From the NCBI GenBank assembly GCA_934307185.1, contig CAKRCJ010000060.1:1-10277 (forward strand): 10,277 nucleotides of DNA, in the 5' to 3' direction. The translations under genes were made by a program, and so were the position numbers. Positions within the stretch are counted from its first letter, which is position 1. Every line of letters starts with the position of its first letter. The notes beneath the pieces were generated by a model. It was not told the DNA's origin, searched no databases, and worked only from the letters and a program-made list of their open reading frames with translations. The stretch is from an uncultured Roseburia sp. Its GTDB lineage: Bacteria; Bacillota; Clostridia; Lachnospirales; Lachnospiraceae. Shown here in pieces: positions 7,850 through 10,277 of the stretch.

Positions 7850-8311
7850 ATGAAAGCAAAGACAAGAATGTTCGGCGACATCGACATTTCAGATGATAAA
7901 ATTATTGTTTTAGAAAGCGGAATGATTGGTTTTCCTGATATGCAGAAATTTACACTGATTTATGATGAGGAAAAAGGAGATAAAGCTAACATTATGTGGC
8001 TCCAGTCAATGGATGACCCACAGACAGCATTTCCTGTTATCAATCCAATGAAAATAAAAGAAGATTATAATCCTTCTGTAAGTGAGGAATTATTAAAGCC
8101 GCTAGGCGAAATGGAGCAGGAAGATACCTTTGTCCTTGTGACAATGAGAGTTCCGAAAAATATTGAGGATATGTCCATTAACCTGAAAGCACCGATTATT
8201 ATTAATACAAGTAATAATAAAGGAGCACAGATCATAGTGGAGGATGACCTTCCGGTGAGATATAAAATCTATTCCCTGCTGAAAAAAAGAAAAGAAAAGG
8301 CGGGTGAATAA
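7850..8311 (+). CDS. fliW: FliW, flagellar assembly factor and CsrA antagonist
   Basis: FliW binds flagellin in the cytoplasm. When flagellin is exported, free FliW binds CsrA and relieves CsrA repression of flagellin translation, as shown in Bacillus subtilis. The 153-residue product shows family motifs in order: 'LESGMIGFPDMQKFTLI' (21-37), 'WLQSMDDPQTAFPVINP' (50-66), 'VLVTMRVP' (95-102), NLKAPIIINT (111-120) and 'GAQIIVEDDLPVRY' (125-138). Length is normal for the family. Its stop is one base before the csrA ATG, so the two are probably translationally coupled and made in a fixed ratio. Confidence 0.95.
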   Translation: MKAKTRMFGDIDISDDKIIVLESGMIGFPDMQKFTLIYDEEKGDKANIMWLQSMDDPQTAFPVINPMKIKEDYNPSVSEELLKPLGEMEQEDTFVLVTMRVPKNIEDMSINLKAPIIINTSNNKGAQIIVEDDLPVRYKIYSLLKKRKEKAGE

Positions 8312-8312
8312 A

Positions 8313-8531
8313 ATGTTAGCATTGACAAGGAAAAAGGGCGAAGCCTTAGTAATCAACAATAACATTGAGATTACCGTATTAGAAATCCGTGGAGACCAGA
8401 TTAAAATCGGTATTTCGGCACCAAAGGATGTGCCGATTTACCGTAAAGAAGTCTATTTACAAATCCAGAAAGAAAATGAAGCAGCAATCAGTGTAGATGG
8501 TCTGGATGCATTAAACAATCTATTAAATTAA
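8313..8531 (+). CDS. csrA: CsrA, RNA-binding translational regulator
   Basis: CsrA is a homodimeric RNA-binding protein that blocks translation by covering GGA motifs at ribosome sites. The 72-residue product starts MLALTRKKGEALVI, the canonical opening, with Leu4 and Arg6 of the first RNA-binding strand and Arg44 in APKDVPIYRKEVY intact. It has the extended C-terminal tail typical of FliW-partnered CsrA (B. subtilis CsrA is 74 residues). Asn55, a position implicated in FliW binding in B. subtilis, is also Asn here. An upstream GTG at 8304 would add MNK but lies inside the fliW end with poor spacing. The ATG at 8313 is nine bases after AGGCGG (8298-8303). It is the last gene of the first transcription unit. 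Confidence 0.95.
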   Translation: MLALTRKKGEALVINNNIEITVLEIRGDQIKIGISAPKDVPIYRKEVYLQIQKENEAAISVDGLDALNNLLN

Positions 8532-8536
8532 AAATA

Positions 8537-8593
8537 AATGCCGGAGGCAGTTTCTTTGAAAAAGATTTTCAGATGAATTTGTGCCCCGGTATT
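8537..8593 (+). terminator. Long imperfect hairpin after csrA, possible terminator
   Basis: Bases 8537-8549 pair with 8582-8593 over 12 base pairs, with one bulged A (8545) and one G-T wobble. After a small internal loop, 8552-8562 pair with 8566-8577 over 11 base pairs, with one bulged T (8574), one wobble and a 3-base loop (AGA). The whole is a single rod starting five bases after the csrA stop. The sequence after it, AATTTTATT, is U-rich but interrupted, so it would be a modest intrinsic terminator at best. It ends where the next promoter's -35 begins. The pairing is seen directly; the role is inferred. Confidence 0.55.
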
Positions 8594-8618
8594 AATTTTA
8601 TTGGGATTTCACCGATAT
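8593..8618 (+). promoter_or_regulatory. Second sigma-28-type promoter, upstream of flaG-fliD
   Basis: TAAT (8593-8596) is followed 15 bases later by CCGATAT (8612-8618), a match to the sigma-28 -10 core. The same TAAT -35 variant is used before flgM. Transcription would start near 8625, giving a leader of about 84 bases before flaG. It makes flaG and fliD a separate late unit, although readthrough from csrA may also occur. Confidence 0.7.
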
Positions 8619-8664
8619 ATCATTTAGAAAACGGTAAGATGCGACATCAGTAAGATGCCAGATG

Positions 8665-8702
8665 AAACAAGGAAGAACAACAGCTTATGCACACGGAGGT
8701 GT
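8665..8702 (+). promoter_or_regulatory. Candidate CsrA-binding leader covering the flaG ribosome site
   Basis: The flaG Shine-Dalgarno GGAGGTG (8695-8701) lies in a small perfect hairpin: ACAC (8691-8694), loop GGAG (8695-8698), GTGT (8699-8702). A GGA in a hairpin loop, preceded as A-N-GGA (ACGGA), is the known high-affinity CsrA target form. A second motif, ACAAGGA (8667-8673), matches the core of the CsrA consensus ACARGGA. The two GGAs are 24 bases apart, within the range a CsrA dimer can bridge. This resembles the two-site arrangement in the B. subtilis flagellin leader. Function is inferred. Confidence 0.5.
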
Positions 8703-8708
8703 AGAACA

Positions 8709-9146
8709 ATGGCAATAGAAGCTATGAAAGGGGCAGGGATGTCCTATGCGGAAGGTTCATCCCAGACAGATGCAGCGAAGACAGAGACAAGTACAAGTAT
8801 TGATACTGCATCAGGTGTGACAACACCACAGGCGTCAGAAAGACAGCCACTTAACATTATGATAGATGATGCGGACTGTAAAAAGAAAGAGAATGACAAG
8901 GATGATAATAAACAACAGTCATTGTCCCAGGATTCCCAGATAAAGAAAGCTGTCGATGAAATTAATAAAAAGGCACATAACTCCGAGGCTATATTTGGAA
9001 TTCACGATAAGACAAACCGTGTCACAATAAAGATTGTCGATAAAGATACAAAGGAAATTTTAAAGGAATATCCACCGGAGCAGACACTTGACATGATTGC
9101 AAAGGTATGGGAGATGGCAGGTATCTTAGTTGATCAGAAATTATAA
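8709..9146 (+). CDS. flaG: FlaG-family flagellar protein
   Basis: FlaG proteins are small flagellar proteins of uncertain mechanism. Loss in several bacteria alters filament length. The 145-residue product has a polar, low-complexity first half (1-75, rich in Thr, Ser, Asp and Lys) and a conserved C-terminal FlaG domain. The domain includes FGIHDKTNRVTIKIVDKDTK (96-115), then 'EILKEYPPEQTLDMIAKVWEMAGILVDQK', where the I-x-x-x-x-P-P-E-x-x-L-D pattern is diagnostic. An in-frame ATG at 8655 would add 18 residues rich in Arg and Cys, but it overlaps the leader and has no good ribosome site. The ATG at 8709 is eight bases after GGAGGT (8695-8700), so it is preferred. It is followed 31 bases later by fliD, its usual neighbour. 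Confidence 0.92.
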   Translation: MAIEAMKGAGMSYAEGSSQTDAAKTETSTSIDTASGVTTPQASERQPLNIMIDDADCKKKENDKDDNKQQSLSQDSQIKKAVDEINKKAHNSEAIFGIHDKTNRVTIKIVDKDTKEILKEYPPEQTLDMIAKVWEMAGILVDQKL

Positions 9147-9149
9147 TTA

Positions 9150-9170
9150 AGCATATTATGCTGAAAGGAG
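9150..9170 (+). promoter_or_regulatory. Small hairpin and ribosome site before fliD
   Basis: AGCAT (9150-9154) and ATGCT (9158-9162) form a perfect 5-base-pair stem with a 3-base loop in the 31-base gap after flaG. AAAGGAG (9164-9170) follows and is seven bases before the fliD ATG. The stem ends one base before the ribosome site, so it might tune fliD translation or block sliding ribosomes. It is short enough to be chance in AT-rich DNA. Confidence 0.35.
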
Positions 9171-9177
9171 TAAAATT

Positions 9178-10277
9178 ATGCCAATCAGAATTACAGGTTT
9201 GAATTCAGGATTAGATACAGAAGCGATTATTTCAGCGTTAGTATCTTCTTATAATTATAAGACTAACAAATATAAAAAAGCGCAGACAAAGCTTTCTTGG
9301 AAGCAGGATGCATGGAAATCATTGAATACGAAAGTTTATAGTTTTTATACGGGTTTAGACAGCCTTCGTTTTTCCAAAAACTATAATTTAAAATCTACAA
9401 AGGTTTCCGACACTACGAAGGCAACAGTTACAGCAAGCAGTTCTGCACCGAATGGTACACAGAAGCTCAACATCACACAGATAGCACAGGCAGGATATCT
9501 GACTGGTGGTAAATTAGGCAGCAATGTAACCACAGGAACAACGCTTGCAGAACTTGGCTATACAAGCACATCATCAGGAAAAATTGAACTTACAAAAGGT
9601 GATGGAACAACAAAGACGGTCGAGGTCAGCCAGTCCACAACAGTAAATGAATTTATTAATTCCCTGAAAGAAGCCGGTGTGAATGCAAGCTACGATGATG
9701 TGAATAAACGTATCTTTGTAAGCTCTAAAGAGACAGGAAAAGATAATGACTTTACATTAACCGGTACAGATGCAAATGGTACAGATGCACTTTATGCATT
9801 GGGATTAAGTGTTTCATCAAAAGCAACGGCAAGTCAGTATCAGGCTTATGCACAGTATAAGACATCTGATGGAAAGACAGTTGAGGATAACATTACATCA
9901 GCACTTAACTCCTATAAAGCAGCACAGTCAGCCAATACAACATTGACGGCACAGAATGCAAATATGACAGGTGCTTATGGCTATGCGTCCGCATATACAT
10001 CCATGCAGGGGCTTCTTGCAAAGACAGGAGTAGATACATCAAAATTAACAGCATTGCTAGGAATGTCTGAGTCAGAGCGTGCATCTTCGCTTATGGATTC
10101 AAATGGTAATGTGTATAAAGAAGCGGGAACAGATGAAGACGGTAATACAATCTATTCTTATAATAATGGTACAAGTACAAGTTATATTCAGAAAATTGTA
10201 AGTTATAAAGATGAATCCGGAAATGCGTATACAAAGAATGATGATGGAACACTCACAAAGGGAAGTGTTGTATACAC
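9178..10277 (+). CDS. fliD: FliD, filament cap protein (HAP2), 3' part outside the window
   Basis: FliD forms the cap at the filament tip that guides flagellin folding. The frame opens at ATG 9178 after a good ribosome site and stays open for 366 codons to the window end, so the C-terminus is missing. The N-terminus MPIRITGLNSGLDTEAIISALVS is the classic FliD_N opening (G-L-x-S-G-L-D-T-x-x-I). It is followed by a coiled-coil with regular Lys/Gln/Trp spacing, 'KAQTKLSWKQDAWKSLNTKVYSFY' (about 35-58), and 'APNGTQKLNITQIAQAG' (90-106). Residues about 115-200 look beta-rich, including VEVSQSTTVNEFINSLKEAGVNASYD. From about residue 240 a Ser/Thr/Tyr/Asn-rich region begins, probably a variable outer domain. 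No cysteine occurs in the visible part, unlike FlgK and FlgL. Confidence 0.93.
   Translation, partial: MPIRITGLNSGLDTEAIISALVSSYNYKTNKYKKAQTKLSWKQDAWKSLNTKVYSFYTGLDSLRFSKNYNLKSTKVSDTTKATVTASSSAPNGTQKLNITQIAQAGYLTGGKLGSNVTTGTTLAELGYTSTSSGKIELTKGDGTTKTVEVSQSTTVNEFINSLKEAGVNASYDDVNKRIFVSSKETGKDNDFTLTGTDANGTDALYALGLSVSSKATASQYQAYAQYKTSDGKTVEDNITSALNSYKAAQSANTTLTAQNANMTGAYGYASAYTSMQGLLAKTGVDTSKLTALLGMSESERASSLMDSNGNVYKEAGTDEDGNTIYSYNNGTSTSYIQKIVSYKDESGNAYTKNDDGTLTKGSVVY

Noticed and set aside
8304..8312. GTG start adding MNK to CsrA
   Set aside because: CsrA proteins begin at M-L-x-L-(T/S)-R; the ATG at 8313 gives exactly this and has better spacing from AGGCGG.
8102..8365. Minus-strand frame across the fliW-csrA junction
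   Set aside because: Both plus-strand genes are unambiguous here; the antisense frame has no motif and no ribosome site worth noting.
8655..8708. Upstream ATG adding 18 residues to FlaG
   Set aside because: The extension has no good ribosome site, an odd Arg/Cys-rich composition, and overlaps the strong GGAGGTG that serves the ATG at 8709.

Overview
The window is a late flagellar gene cluster from a motile, low-GC, Gram-positive anaerobe. Gene order, AT-rich coding sequence, strong AGGAGG-type ribosome sites and the FliW-CsrA pair fit a Clostridia member, most likely Lachnospiraceae (Roseburia / Agathobacter rectalis / Butyrivibrio-like). That assignment is inferred from protein character and gene order, not from a database match.

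Layout, left to right, all on the + strand unless stated. Positions 1-140 are a short intergenic stretch, perhaps with the start of a divergent gene running off the left edge (63 to 1, minus strand). A K+/H+ (or Na+/H+) antiporter with two RCK_C domains follows (141-1742). A sigma-28 (SigD/FliA)-type promoter at 1759-1786 then opens a tightly spaced run: flgM (1829-2110), flgN (TTG start, 2127-2639), two different flgK-type genes in tandem (2659-4416 and 4447-6282), an enlarged flgL (6314-7825), fliW (7850-8311) and csrA (8313-8531). A 177-base gap after csrA holds a long imperfect hairpin (8537-8593) and then a second sigma-28-type promoter (8593-8618). The second unit contains flaG (8709-9146) and fliD, which starts at 9178 and is cut by the window end.

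How the genes fit together: FlgM holds sigma-28 inactive until the hook is finished and FlgM is exported; sigma-28 then drives this cluster. FlgN is the export chaperone for FlgK and FlgL, which form the hook-filament junction. FliD caps the filament and FlaG is linked to filament length. FliW and CsrA form the partner switch that couples flagellin level to translation. The flaG leader carries two CsrA-like GGA motifs, one in a small hairpin loop that is also the Shine-Dalgarno site. This suggests that the CsrA/FliW switch encoded just upstream may also act on flaG, and perhaps on fliD. No flagellin gene lies in the window.

Most of the window is well-understood flagellar biology. The points most worth a second look are the CsrA-like leader of flaG, the long hairpin after csrA, the tandem non-identical FlgK genes, and the large central insert in FlgL. 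I see no mobile element, CRISPR array, tRNA or rRNA.
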